A stretch of DNA of 52,222 nucleotides from Pseudomonadota bacterium (GTDB taxonomy: Bacteria > Pseudomonadota > Alphaproteobacteria > UBA2136 > UBA6156). Made by a program: the position numbers and the translations under genes. Below, piece by piece: positions 38,202 through 46,464 of this stretch. The notes below the pieces were generated by a model. The model did not search any database. It was given only the letters and a program-made list of their open reading frames with translations, and was not told where the DNA came from. Position 1 is the first letter of the stretch. Every line of letters starts with the position of its first letter. The stretch is from NCBI GenBank assembly GCA_016125035.1, contig WGMN01000010.1:1-52222 (forward strand). Reading direction: 5' to 3'.

Positions 38202-38505
38202 GCTTGCCTTACGGGTTGTAAGGGGTGCCACTAGATGTTGTGGTGGGGTTGGGGTGGTTGCGGGTTGGTTAAGGTACTGAAATATATGATTGTGGTAGCG
38301 GCCTTTTGGAGGGGTTTTTGCGGGTTTTTGGGGCGGTTTGAGGTGGAAAAAAGGCGGCAATGAGCGGCAAAAGGCGGCGGCGAGGGGGCGGGGCGGGCCG
38401 GGAAGCGGCGGCAGGGCGGCGAGGGGAGATGGAAAAGCGGCGGCAAGGGGCAAGGAGCGGTGCTGGTGGAAATTGGGGCGCGGGGTGGTGCGTGAGGGGG
38501 GTGGA
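38202..38505. other. Purine-rich gap with decamer repeats, no gene seen
   Basis: Between two terminators the plus strand is strongly G/A-biased from about 38320 to 38505. It contains 10-base units AAAAGGCGGC, AATGAGCGGC, AAAAGGCGGC (38349-38378), similar to the array after arfB. The short frames across it look like repeat translation. No gene is supported. Confidence 0.55.
38349..38378. repeat. Decamer repeat (AAAAGGCGGC)3
   Basis: Three adjacent 10-base units; related in sequence to GCGGCAAAAA of 19047-19090. Confidence 0.6.
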
Positions 38506-38540
38506 AAAAGCGCCGCCCGGTTGTTGGCCGGGCGGCGTTT
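38506..38540 (-). terminator. Terminator of the 139-aa gene
   Basis: CGCCGCCCGG and CCGGGCGGCG arms across a seven-base loop with a T-run on the minus strand. Confidence 0.85.
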
Positions 38541-38553
38541 GCGTTGGCAGGTT

Positions 38554-38973
38554 TCAGGCGGCCGACATCAGGCGGCCCTGGGTGAGGGTGAGCAGGCCGT
38601 CGTAGCCGACCTCGAACACCGTCTCGCCGTCCATCACCAGGGACTTCAGGGCGCAGGCGGCGCGGGGATCAGTCGGGTCGCCGGGGTGGAGCCTGGTACC
38701 ATCCTCGGCGTAGAGGTGGGCGTAGATGACGGTGTCGTGCGTGCCATCGCGCCGGGTGGTGTGGATCGGGCGGCCGCAGGCGGTCTTGAACCCCGGCAGC
38801 GGCCGGGCGGCGTACAGGAACGTCTGGGGCGCGCTATCGGCGCCGTCGGCGGCGAGGGGCGTGAGGTTCATCGCCTTGACGCGGACTGACGGGAAAGGCA
38901 GGGGGGCGCTGTTTTCGGAGATGGTCAGTTGACCGTTGGGACGGATGCAGTGCAGGAAAGTTTGCGTGCGCAT
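38554..38973 (-). CDS. Hypothetical protein, 139 aa
   Basis: Unrecognised. The start at 38973 (MRTQTFLHCIRPNGQ) is preferred since the frame upstream is Pro-rich and unlike a protein, and GAAAGAG lies upstream. The protein is beta-rich, with RVKAMNLTPLA, KSLVMDGETVFEVGYDG and a Cys pair (residues 9 and near 66). No membrane helix or signal. It is divergent from ntrY with a 170-base gap, in the place where ntrB and ntrC would stand in other alphaproteobacteria. A phage-like origin cannot be excluded. Confidence 0.5.
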   Translation of the reverse strand: MRTQTFLHCIRPNGQLTISENSAPLPFPSVRVKAMNLTPLAADGADSAPQTFLYAARPLPGFKTACGRPIHTTRRDGTHDTVIYAHLYAEDGTRLHPGDPTDPRAACALKSLVMDGETVFEVGYDGLLTLTQGRLMSAA

Positions 38974-39146
38974 GGGGAGCTCTTTCCAAAAGGGGCGGCC
39001 GGGTGGGCCGCTGTTGCGGGGTCTTGGTGGGGGTTTTAGGCCGGTTGGGGGCAAGGCTGTTTTGTATGCCACGGGGGGTGAGGAAATGGCTTTTGGGGGC
39101 GGGGAGGGAGGTTTATCTGGCGGCCCCATGGGGGTAGAGTGCGGCC

Positions 39147-41564
39147 ATGATTGAGAGAAAGACGCCGTTGAAGGTGCCCGTTGAGGCGCCCGTGGTGGCG
39201 CCGATCGTGCATGACGAGACGATCGCCGCGGTGTGGCCGGTGGCGGGGGACCGCAGGCGTGAGCGCCGCGGCCATACCCCCGTGTTTATGGTGCTGAAGT
39301 GGTTGTTTGTGGGCCTGGCGGTGGGGGTGGTGGGCGGTCTGGCGGTGTTGATGGGCCTGGCCTGGCGCTGGCCGACGATGGCCGGCAGTGCCTACCTGGC
39401 GCTGTTGAACATTAACATTGTGCTGGGTGCGTTGCTGGCGATGTACGTGGCCAGGCGCATGGTGGTGATGTTGCTGGACAGGCGCGGCCGGTTGCGCGGC
39501 GGGCGGCTGCATATGCGGATTCTGGCGATCTTCGCCATTTTGACCGTACTGCCGGCGGTGGGCGTGGGTGGGGTGGCGGTGTATCTGCTCAACCAGGGTA
39601 TTGAAGGGTGGTTTGCCACCAAGGTCTCGGCCGCGCTGGAGGGCGGGCGCCAGGTGGTGGAAGGTTATGAGCAGGAGAGCCGCCGTGCGATTTTGAGCGA
39701 CGTGATGGGGTTGAGCCGCGACCCGATGTGGCAACTGCCGATGCTGGTGGACCGCGTGAGCCTGGGCAACTGGCTGCGCCATGCTGTGGTGGACAAGCGG
39801 CTGGATGACTTGCTGGTGGTGGATGCGGACGGCATGGTGATTGCCAGCAGTGGAGGCTTTGCGGGGGGCAGTGTTTCGGCCGAGGTGGTGAACGCGGTGC
39901 AAAGCCCGCTGGCGCTGGGCCAGGTGTTGGCACAGCGCGACGGCCGCATGGCCGCGGTGGCGCCGCTGCGCGCGGGGTGGTGGCTGGTGGGCCTGCGCGG
40001 CATGAGCAGCGAAATGGCCGACCGCATTGCCCAGACCGAAGCCGCCAGCGCCAACTATGAAGAGTTGCGCGCGCACCGTGATGAAGTGCGGCGGCTGGCG
40101 AGTATGTTTTTGCTGTTGATATTGGCCGCCACCATTACCGTGGCGGTGTGGACGGCGATACGCCTGGCCAACCGCATTGTGCGGCCGGTGACAGAGCTGG
40201 TGCATGGAACCAACCGGGTGAGCGCGGGGGACTTGACCGTGAGGTTGACGCCGCGTGATGACGATGAGCTGGGCGTGCTGACCCAGGCCTTTAACCGCAT
40301 GACCTTGCAGCTGGCCACCAACCGCGACCTGGTGGAGCGCAAGAACAGGGAGCTGGATGAGCGCAGGCGCTTTATGGAGGCGGTGCTGACCGGCGTGACC
40401 GCAGGTGTGGTGGCGGTGGACGATGCCGGTGTGGTGCGTGTGGCCAACCAGAGTGCCACCACCATGTTGGGCATTGCGCCGGGGGATAAACTTTCCAAGA
40501 ACGTGCCGGAGTTGAGCGAGATGGTGCGCGAAGTGGGGCGGGCGCAGGCCGAAGGGGCATTGTTTGGCCAGAAAAGCCTGATGCAGCGCGAAGTGAAAGT
40601 GGAATTGAGCGAAGGCGAGGCGCGCACGCTGCTGGTGCGGTTGGTGGCGTTGGGCGGCTACCCGGGCGAGCGCACCGGAGGGGTGGTGCTGACCTTTGAT
40701 GACATTACCCCGTTGATCGGCGCGCAGCGCATGGCGGCGTGGCGCGATGTGGCCAGGCGCCTGGCGCATGAGATTAAAAACCCGCTGACCCCCATTCAGC
40801 TGAGTGCTGAGCGGTTGAAGCGGAAGTATCTGGCCAAGATGGCAGATGAAGACAAGGCGCTGTTTGAGCAGCTGACCACCACCATTGTGAGCCAGACCGA
40901 AGAAATGCGCCGCATGACCAACGAGTTTAGCGACTTTGCGCGCATGCCGCAGGCCCAGTTGCAGCCGGAAAACCTGCTGGACCTGGTGCACAGTGTGGTG
41001 GCCTTGCAGCGAGCGCGCGGTGACGTGAAATTTGCCGTGGAAAGCGAGGTGGAAGCCCCGCTGGTGAACGTGGATAAGGGCCAGATTCTGCGCCTTTTGA
41101 CCAACCTGGTGGAAAATGCCTGCAATGCCATTGCTGAACGCGAAGGCACAAATGTGCCACAGGGCGAGGTCTCCATTGTTGTGAAAAAACCACAACCGGC
41201 TATACTCACCGTTGAAATACACGACAACGGCCGCGGTTTGCCGGGGGATGTGGAGGTGGAACAGCTGTTTGACCCCTACGTGACCACCCGCAAAGGCGGC
41301 ACCGGACTTGGGCTGGCCATTGTGAAGCGCGTAATGGACGAGCACGGAGGAACGGTGCGCCTGCTGCGGCGGAAGGAAGGGGGCACCACGGTGCTGCTCA
41401 CCTTCCCCCTGCAGGGCGAATTGCCGGTGAGCCTGGAGGCACACCCGGTGAAGCCCGCCCGCAAGGCCAAGCCGGACAACAAGGAGACTTTGACCAATGA
41501 GCAGCCCGCTGACCGCAAGCAAAAGCGGAAGCCCCGAAATTCTCGTGGTGGACGACGAAGCTGA
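39147..41564 (+). CDS. ntrY: NtrY sensor histidine kinase
   Basis: Membrane sensor kinase of the NtrY/NtrX two-component system, linked to nitrogen metabolism, redox and envelope functions in alphaproteobacteria. Hydrophobic helices lie at about 51-75, 83-110 and 125-148, then a periplasmic region and another helix near 315-335. A HAMP-like part follows (NRIVRPVTELVHGTNRVSAG, about 340), a PAS domain near 415-520, the His box LAHEIKNPLTP with His541, and an ATP-binding part with DNGRGLPGD and GTGLGLAIVKRVM. Length of 805 aa is longer than the usual 730-760. The last 68 bases overlap ntrX, so the two are coupled. Confidence 0.93.
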   Translation: MIERKTPLKVPVEAPVVAPIVHDETIAAVWPVAGDRRRERRGHTPVFMVLKWLFVGLAVGVVGGLAVLMGLAWRWPTMAGSAYLALLNINIVLGALLAMYVARRMVVMLLDRRGRLRGGRLHMRILAIFAILTVLPAVGVGGVAVYLLNQGIEGWFATKVSAALEGGRQVVEGYEQESRRAILSDVMGLSRDPMWQLPMLVDRVSLGNWLRHAVVDKRLDDLLVVDADGMVIASSGGFAGGSVSAEVVNAVQSPLALGQVLAQRDGRMAAVAPLRAGWWLVGLRGMSSEMADRIAQTEAASANYEELRAHRDEVRRLASMFLLLILAATITVAVWTAIRLANRIVRPVTELVHGTNRVSAGDLTVRLTPRDDDELGVLTQAFNRMTLQLATNRDLVERKNRELDERRRFMEAVLTGVTAGVVAVDDAGVVRVANQSATTMLGIAPGDKLSKNVPELSEMVREVGRAQAEGALFGQKSLMQREVKVELSEGEARTLLVRLVALGGYPGERTGGVVLTFDDITPLIGAQRMAAWRDVARRLAHEIKNPLTPIQLSAERLKRKYLAKMADEDKALFEQLTTTIVSQTEEMRRMTNEFSDFARMPQAQLQPENLLDLVHSVVALQRARGDVKFAVESEVEAPLVNVDKGQILRLLTNLVENACNAIAEREGTNVPQGEVSIVVKKPQPAILTVEIHDNGRGLPGDVEVEQLFDPYVTTRKGGTGLGLAIVKRVMDEHGGTVRLLRRKEGGTTVLLTFPLQGELPVSLEAHPVKPARKAKPDNKETLTNEQPADRKQKRKPRNSRGGRRS

Positions 41565-42858
41565 AATCCGCACCGCACTGGCGGGGATTTTGGAAGATGA
41601 CGGTTACACCATAAGGTTCGCCGAAAACGGCGAGCAATGCCTGCAGGCCATTACCGAGCGTGTGCCGCAGTTGGTGCTGCTGGACATCTGGATGGAAGGC
41701 ATGGACGGGTTGGAGGTGTTGAGCCGCCTGAAGCGTCGTGTGCCGGATTTGCCGGTGATCATGATCAGCGGCCACGGCACCATTGAGACCGCCGTGCAGG
41801 CCACGCAAAAAGGTGCGTATGACTTTATTGAAAAGCCGCCCAGCGTGGAGCGTTTGCTGCTGACGGTGAGCCGGAGTATCCGCGAGAGCCAGTTGCGCAA
41901 GGAGAACTACCTGCTGCGCGCCAAGAGCGGCGACGTGCAGGAACTGCTGGGTGTGAGCAGCGAAATTGCCACCGTACGCCAGACCGTGAAGCAGGTGAGC
42001 CCAGGTGAGAGCCGTGTGATGATCACCGGTGAGAGCGGAACGGGGAAGGAAATTGTCGCGCGCTTGATCCACAAAGGCAGCCGCCGCACCGACCGGCCGT
42101 TTGTGCTGTTGGCGCCGGGTGCGGTGAGCGAAGGCACGTTTGAGACCGCGCTCTCCACCATTGTGGCGCAGGCCAAGGGCGGCACGTTGTTTCTGGACGA
42201 AGTGGCCGACCTGACCCAGGCGATGCAGGCGCGGTTGCTGAAGTTCCTTCAAGACGGTTTGCTGCCCGACCCCAACACAGGTTTGCCGACCGAGGCGGAT
42301 GTGCGGGTGATAAGTTCCACCGCGAAGGATTTGAAGGCGTTGGTGGAGGGCGGGAAGTTCCGCGCTGATTTGTTTTATCGCCTGAGCGTGGTGCCGGTGC
42401 AGATGCCGAGCTTGCGGATACGGAGTGTGGATATTCCCACCCTGGTGCAGCACTTTTTGAAGGTGCTGAGCCCCGATGCTGCAGGTACGCCCAAGGTGGC
42501 GCCCGCCACCATGGCGGTGCTGACCAGCTATGAGTGGCCGGGGAACATAAGACAGTTGAAGAACCTGTGCGAGTGGCTGGTGATTATGCAGCCGGGCAAG
42601 TTGATCGTGCCCGACCTGCTGCCGCCGGAATTGACCAAAGGCGACGCGGTGAACAGCAACCTGATGGAAAGCGCCGTGGCGATGCCGCTGCGCCAGGCGC
42701 GCGAGTTGTTTGAGAAGAACTACCTGACCAGCCAGCTGCTGCGCTTTGGCGGCAACGTGAGCCGCACCGCCGACTTTGTGGGCATGGAGCGCAGTGCGTT
42801 GCACCGCAAGCTGAAGAGCTTGGGGGTGGATGCGCGGATTGAAGGGCCGATGAATTAG
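41497..42858 (+). CDS. ntrX: NtrX response regulator without the GAFTGA loop
   Basis: Partner regulator of NtrY. Receiver domain at 14-125 with the phosphoacceptor Asp63 in LVLLDIWMEG; an AAA+ domain with Walker A GESGTGKE at 178-185 and GGTLFLDEV at 228-236; a Fis-type HTH at the end (VSRTADFVGMERSALHRKLKSL). Between the two ATP motifs about 15 residues are missing compared with NtrC, including the GAFTGA loop that contacts sigma-54. So it probably acts as a sigma-70-type regulator or repressor. Length of 453 aa fits NtrX. The TAG stop adjoins a heptamer array. Confidence 0.93.
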   Translation: MSSPLTASKSGSPEILVVDDEAEIRTALAGILEDDGYTIRFAENGEQCLQAITERVPQLVLLDIWMEGMDGLEVLSRLKRRVPDLPVIMISGHGTIETAVQATQKGAYDFIEKPPSVERLLLTVSRSIRESQLRKENYLLRAKSGDVQELLGVSSEIATVRQTVKQVSPGESRVMITGESGTGKEIVARLIHKGSRRTDRPFVLLAPGAVSEGTFETALSTIVAQAKGGTLFLDEVADLTQAMQARLLKFLQDGLLPDPNTGLPTEADVRVISSTAKDLKALVEGGKFRADLFYRLSVVPVQMPSLRIRSVDIPTLVQHFLKVLSPDAAGTPKVAPATMAVLTSYEWPGNIRQLKNLCEWLVIMQPGKLIVPDLLPPELTKGDAVNSNLMESAVAMPLRQARELFEKNYLTSQLLRFGGNVSRTADFVGMERSALHRKLKSLGVDARIEGPMN

Positions 42859-42880
42859 GGACTGGGGACTAGGGACTAGG
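42858..42880. repeat. Heptamer array (GGGACTA)n after ntrX
   Basis: Units GGGACTG, GGGACTA, GGGACTA, then GG. Starts at the last base of the ntrX stop codon. Confidence 0.85.
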
Positions 42881-42906
42881 AAGCCCGCCTTGCGGCGGGC
42901 TTTTTT
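42881..42906 (+). terminator. Terminator of ntrYX
   Basis: AAGCCCGCC, TTGC, GGCGGGC and six T, directly after the array. Confidence 0.9.
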
Positions 42907-42925
42907 GTTCGGTTGACGGGGCCGT

Positions 42926-43390
42926 TTAGAACAGCTCGGCCTCGTTGAAGAAGCGGCCGGCGTAGCCGTGCTGGATGACCCAATCGACCGGGCTGCCCTT
43001 GGGCAGGAAGACGCCGCGTTGTTCGCGCTTGTTCTCGGTGACCGTGGCGACGATGCGGTTGGCGAAGTGGGCCAGGTGCGGGTAGGGGTAGCCGGGCTTG
43101 GCGGCGATGAACTCCAGATAGGCCAGCTGGTGGCCGGGGCGGATTTCCACCGGCGTTTGCAGCTTGCACCAGCCGATAGGTTGGCCGTCTTTGTTGCCCA
43201 GCCGGGTTTCGCCCAGGGAAGCCATGGCCTTGAGGACATCGCCGATGTTGGAGCGCGTGGGCACCACCAGCCGGATGTGGCTGAGGTCGCTGTCGGGGTT
43301 ATGTTCGAGGACGGCGGCGAGGCGCGCGCGGGCGAAGCAGGAGGCTTCATGGAGGATGGCCTCCGGATCGTAGGTGAACGGGCTGCTCAT
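42926..43390 (-). CDS. Hypothetical protein, 154 aa
   Basis: Unknown family. Features include HIRLVVPTRSNIGDVLKAM near 39-57 and EIRPGHQLAYLEFIAAKPGYPYP near 81-103, pointing to an alpha/beta fold without signal or membrane helix. A C-terminal GYAGRFFNEAELF ends the protein. It lies 71 bases downstream of the LOG-family gene on the same strand, so they may be one unit (kup, LOG, this gene). No motif suggests a function. Confidence 0.55.
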   Translation of the reverse strand: MSSPFTYDPEAILHEASCFARARLAAVLEHNPDSDLSHIRLVVPTRSNIGDVLKAMASLGETRLGNKDGQPIGWCKLQTPVEIRPGHQLAYLEFIAAKPGYPYPHLAHFANRIVATVTENKREQRGVFLPKGSPVDWVIQHGYAGRFFNEAELF

Positions 43391-43461
43391 GGCGGGCTCC
43401 GGTTGACGGGATGGTGTGGATGCGACTGTACGCGGAGGATAGCGTCTTTTGTATGCAGAGT

Positions 43462-43998
43462 CTAGGCCCGGGCGAGGGTGGTGAGGAGGGATTCCACCGT
43501 GGGGTGGATTTGGATGAGGGCCAGGTGCTCGGGCTTGGCGTAGTTGCTCTCTACGACATGTTGCATGAAGCCGAGCAGCGGGTCGAAGAAGCCTTCCAGG
43601 TTAAGAAGGTGCAGCGGCTTGCTGTAGAAACCGCAGCGCATGTCGGCCCAGACCTGCGCAATTTCATGCAGGGTGCCGATGCCGCCGGGAAGCGCGATGA
43701 AGGCATCGGCCATGTCGCACATGGTATCGAGCCGGTCATGCAGGTTTTTGCAGGTGGTGTGGGTGAGGTTGGGGTGCTGCACCTTTTCATGGGCGAGGAA
43801 GGTCTCTGGGTAAATGGTGAAGACTTTGCCGCCGGCGTTGAGTGTGGCCTCGGCGGCGAGTTGCATCATGCCCGCGCCGGCACCGCCGGAGATGAGGGTA
43901 TGGCCGTGACTGCCCAGCCATGTGCCGATGTGTTGGGTGGCCTGGGCCACCGCCGGGGTGTGCGGGGCGGAGGCGGCTGAGAAGAGGCAAATGCGCAT
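43462..43998 (-). CDS. LOG-family protein (nucleoside-5'-monophosphate phosphoribohydrolase type)
   Basis: A 178-aa protein of the TIGR00730/LOG family, whose members cleave AMP-type nucleotides and can release cytokinins. Motifs: SGGAGAGMMQLAAEATL near 38-54 (usual GGGxxGLM) and PGGIGTLHE near 104-112, the family signature (PGGxGTxxE) with the catalytic Glu. Length matches short LOG proteins (about 190). In bacteria outside plants the physiological role is unclear. It follows kup across a double hairpin and precedes the 154-aa gene. Confidence 0.85.
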   Translation of the reverse strand: MRICLFSAASAPHTPAVAQATQHIGTWLGSHGHTLISGGAGAGMMQLAAEATLNAGGKVFTIYPETFLAHEKVQHPNLTHTTCKNLHDRLDTMCDMADAFIALPGGIGTLHEIAQVWADMRCGFYSKPLHLLNLEGFFDPLLGFMQHVVESNYAKPEHLALIQIHPTVESLLTTLARA

Positions 43999-44060
43999 GG
44001 GGTTGGCTTTCTGTGGTTTTTTTACTTTAAGTTACTCACCTGCGGTGAGGGCTTTTCGTG

Positions 44061-44097
44061 GGCCCCGGCCTTCGCCGGGGCTAGGCCTTCGGCCTAG
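44061..44097 (-). terminator. Tandem hairpins at the end of kup
   Basis: CCCCGGC-CTTC-GCCGGGG and CTAGGCC-TTC-GGCCTAG. The second one contains the kup stop codon; similar CTTCG-loop palindromes occur at 19913-19926. Confidence 0.65.
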
Positions 44098-45959
44098 ATT
44101 TCGATCTGGGAGCCGATCTCGATGACCTGCTCGCGGGGGATCTTGAAGTAGGAGACGGCTGAGTGGGCGAATTTATCCAGCGTGATGAAGAGCGGTTCCT
44201 GCCATTTGTTGAGCGCCTTGTTGGGTGAGGGGATGTAGGTGTGTGTGCCGAGGAAATAAGACAGGCGCGAGGGGTGGTGCACATCCAGCCCGAACTCCGG
44301 CAGTTTGGCGATGAGTTGCGGGATGTTGGGCTCTTCCATGAAGCCGTAGGTGACCTGCACCGTGGACAGGCCGTGGGAGTGGTGGTGGATGGCCACCCTC
44401 TCGGAGTTGGGGTAGCGCGGGATGCGGGCGCGGGAAATTTTCATGATGATAGTTTGCGCGTGCCACACCCCGTTGTGCGCCAGGTTGTGGATGAGCGCGG
44501 GCGGCGCGTGGTTGAGATCGGACGTGAGGAAGATGCTGGTGCGCGGCACCTTGGGCAGGGTGGTGTCGAGCCCTTCTAAGAAGGTGGCGAGTGGCGGTGT
44601 GGCGGCGAGCATGAGGGCGTGGGATTGCTCGCGCCCGCGCACCCAGGTGTGCATGATGAAGAAAATGCACCCTGCCAGCAGCAGCGGGAACCAGCCCCCG
44701 GCGGCGATCTTGTGCAGGTTGGCGGTGAACAGGGTGGTATCCACCGTGAAGAACACCAGGGTGAAGGGGGCCAGCAGGTACCAGGCCCAGCGGTTGCGCC
44801 GGCGCAGCACGCTGGTGACCAGGATGGTATCGATAAGCATGGCGCCGGTGACCGCCAGGCCGTAAGCCGAGGCCAGGTTGGAGCTGGTGCCGAACCCCAC
44901 CACCAGCAGCGTGACCCCCACGCACAGCAGCCAGTTGAGCATGGGGATGTAGATTTGCCCCACCGCCGATGAACTGGTGTGCCGCGTGGCCATGCGCGGC
45001 AGGTAGCCCAGCATGATGGCCTGCTGCGTGACCGAGAATGCCCCGGTGATGACCGCTTGAGAAGCGATGACCGTGGCCAGTGTGGCCAGCACCACCAGCG
45101 GCAGGGTGAGGCCTTCTGGCACCATGTGGAAGAAGGGGTTGCTGATGGCGTCGGGCGCATTCAGCAGCAGCGCGCCCTGGCCGAAGTAGTTGAGCAGCAG
45201 GCAGGGAAACACCAGGTAGAGCCAGGTTTTTTGGATGGGTGTGCGGCCGAAGTGGCCCATGTCGGCATACAGGGCCTCGGCCCCGGTGATGGCCAGCACC
45301 ACCGCGCCCAGCACCATGAACGCCAGCACCGGGTTGGACAGCGCAAAATGCACCGCGTGGTGAGGGCTGAGCGCCGCCAGGATGCCCGGCGTGTAAGCGA
45401 TGTGAATGAGCCCGGTGAGGCCAAGCACCAGGAACCACACCAGCATGATGGGGCCGAACAGCACCCCCACCGTGGCGGTGCCGTGGCGTTGCAGGCCGAA
45501 CAGCGCGATGAGGATGAACAGCGAAATGGGGCGGACGTAGTTATCGACCGCGGGGGTGGCGATGTGCAGCCCTTCCACCGCAGAGAGCACCGAGATGGCC
45601 GGGGTGATGAGGGAGTCTCCATAAAACAAGGCCGCGCCGAGCAGGCCCAGTGTGAGGATGAAGGCGCGTTTGCGCGTGGAGGATAATTGATCCACCGCCA
45701 GGGTGGTGAGTGCGAGGATGCCGCCCTCGCCGCGGTTATCCGCCCGCAGCATGATGGAGACATACTTAAGGGTGACCACCAAAGTGAGGGCCCAGGTGAT
45801 GAAGCTTAAAATACCCAGCAGGTTGGAGCCGTTGACCGCCATGCCGGTGGTGAGAAAACATTCCCGGATGGTATAGAGCGGGGAGGTGCCGATATCACCA
45901 AAAGCCACGCCGAGCGCGCCGATGAGCAGGGGCAGGAGCGGTTTGTTGTTGTGCTGCAC
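44094..45959 (-). CDS. kup: Kup potassium transporter
   Basis: Proton-coupled K+ uptake protein of the KUP/HAK family in the inner membrane. From a GTG at 45959 the protein starts MQHNNKPLLPLL and continues IGALGVAFGDIGTSPLYTIR (about 12-31), the family hallmark; about twelve membrane helices follow to residue 430, then a cytoplasmic tail with the late Kup-type beta region. The start gives 621 aa, close to E. coli Kup at 622; longer frames start with less likely codons. No Shine-Dalgarno was seen upstream; TATACT lies nearby, so a leaderless or short-leader mRNA is possible. It is divergent from hfq. Confidence 0.93.
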   Translation of the reverse strand: MQHNNKPLLPLLIGALGVAFGDIGTSPLYTIRECFLTTGMAVNGSNLLGILSFITWALTLVVTLKYVSIMLRADNRGEGGILALTTLAVDQLSSTRKRAFILTLGLLGAALFYGDSLITPAISVLSAVEGLHIATPAVDNYVRPISLFILIALFGLQRHGTATVGVLFGPIMLVWFLVLGLTGLIHIAYTPGILAALSPHHAVHFALSNPVLAFMVLGAVVLAITGAEALYADMGHFGRTPIQKTWLYLVFPCLLLNYFGQGALLLNAPDAISNPFFHMVPEGLTLPLVVLATLATVIASQAVITGAFSVTQQAIMLGYLPRMATRHTSSSAVGQIYIPMLNWLLCVGVTLLVVGFGTSSNLASAYGLAVTGAMLIDTILVTSVLRRRNRWAWYLLAPFTLVFFTVDTTLFTANLHKIAAGGWFPLLLAGCIFFIMHTWVRGREQSHALMLAATPPLATFLEGLDTTLPKVPRTSIFLTSDLNHAPPALIHNLAHNGVWHAQTIIMKISRARIPRYPNSERVAIHHHSHGLSTVQVTYGFMEEPNIPQLIAKLPEFGLDVHHPSRLSYFLGTHTYIPSPNKALNKWQEPLFITLDKFAHSAVSYFKIPREQVIEIGSQIEI

Positions 45960-46156
45960 CCGGCGAGTATAGGGGTGAAGCACCGTAGGTAGAAGGTTGC
46001 CGGGCCAGGTAATGCCGGTTTGGTGGGCATTGATGTTGAAAACATGGCGTTTTTGCCACGGGTGGGGAGGGGATTGAGGCCCACGCCCGGGCAAAGGGGG
46101 GAGGTGGGTTGGCGGCAGGGGGCTGTAAGGCTAGAATGGGCCACCAAAAAACGGCA

Positions 46157-46214
46157 CCCGGAAAACCGGGGCCACAACAAAAAAAACAACAACCAACGAA
46201 CGGAACCCACGATC
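46157..46214 (+). promoter_or_regulatory. hfq leader: small hairpin and (ARN)-rich track
   Basis: CCCGG-AAAA-CCGGG (46157-46170) is followed by an A/C-rich stretch (CACAACAAAAAAAAC, ACAACCAACGAACGG) right up to the ATG, with no Shine-Dalgarno. AAC/AAA triplets fit the ARN motif that Hfq binds, suggesting self-regulation. Confidence 0.45.
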
Positions 46215-46454
46215 ATGGCGACCAAGAAGACTCTGCAGGATGTGTTTATGGCGCACCTGGCTAAAGGACATTCCCCGGTGACGGTGTTCTTGACCAATGG
46301 GGTTAAACTTTCAGGCAATATAAGCTGGGTGGACGAAGACTGCCTGACCTTGGCGCGTGATGGTGTGACGCAGCTTATCTTCCGCCACGCGATTGCCACC
46401 GTGATGCCGCAGGACGCGCTTTCTATTTACGACCTGATGGGGCAGCCGGAATAA
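46215..46454 (+). CDS. hfq: RNA chaperone Hfq
   Basis: Sm-fold hexamer that matches small RNAs to mRNAs. The 79-aa protein has the Sm1 region VTVFLTNGVKLSGNISWVD near 22-40 and the Sm2 motif as FRHAIATVMP near 56-65, where the canonical YKH is F-R-H; the Tyr-to-Phe and Lys-to-Arg changes keep the chemistry. Lacks the long C-terminal tail of E. coli Hfq, as usual in alphaproteobacteria. The start is set by MATKKTLQD. hflX starts ten bases downstream, the conserved hfq-hflX pair. Confidence 0.95.
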   Translation: MATKKTLQDVFMAHLAKGHSPVTVFLTNGVKLSGNISWVDEDCLTLARDGVTQLIFRHAIATVMPQDALSIYDLMGQPE

Positions 46455-46464
46455 ACAGGGCGTT

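Noticed and set aside
39036-41573. An 845-codon open frame opposite ntrY
   Set aside because: Antisense to a gene with all kinase motifs; His/Gln/Arg-rich shadow composition and no family motif.
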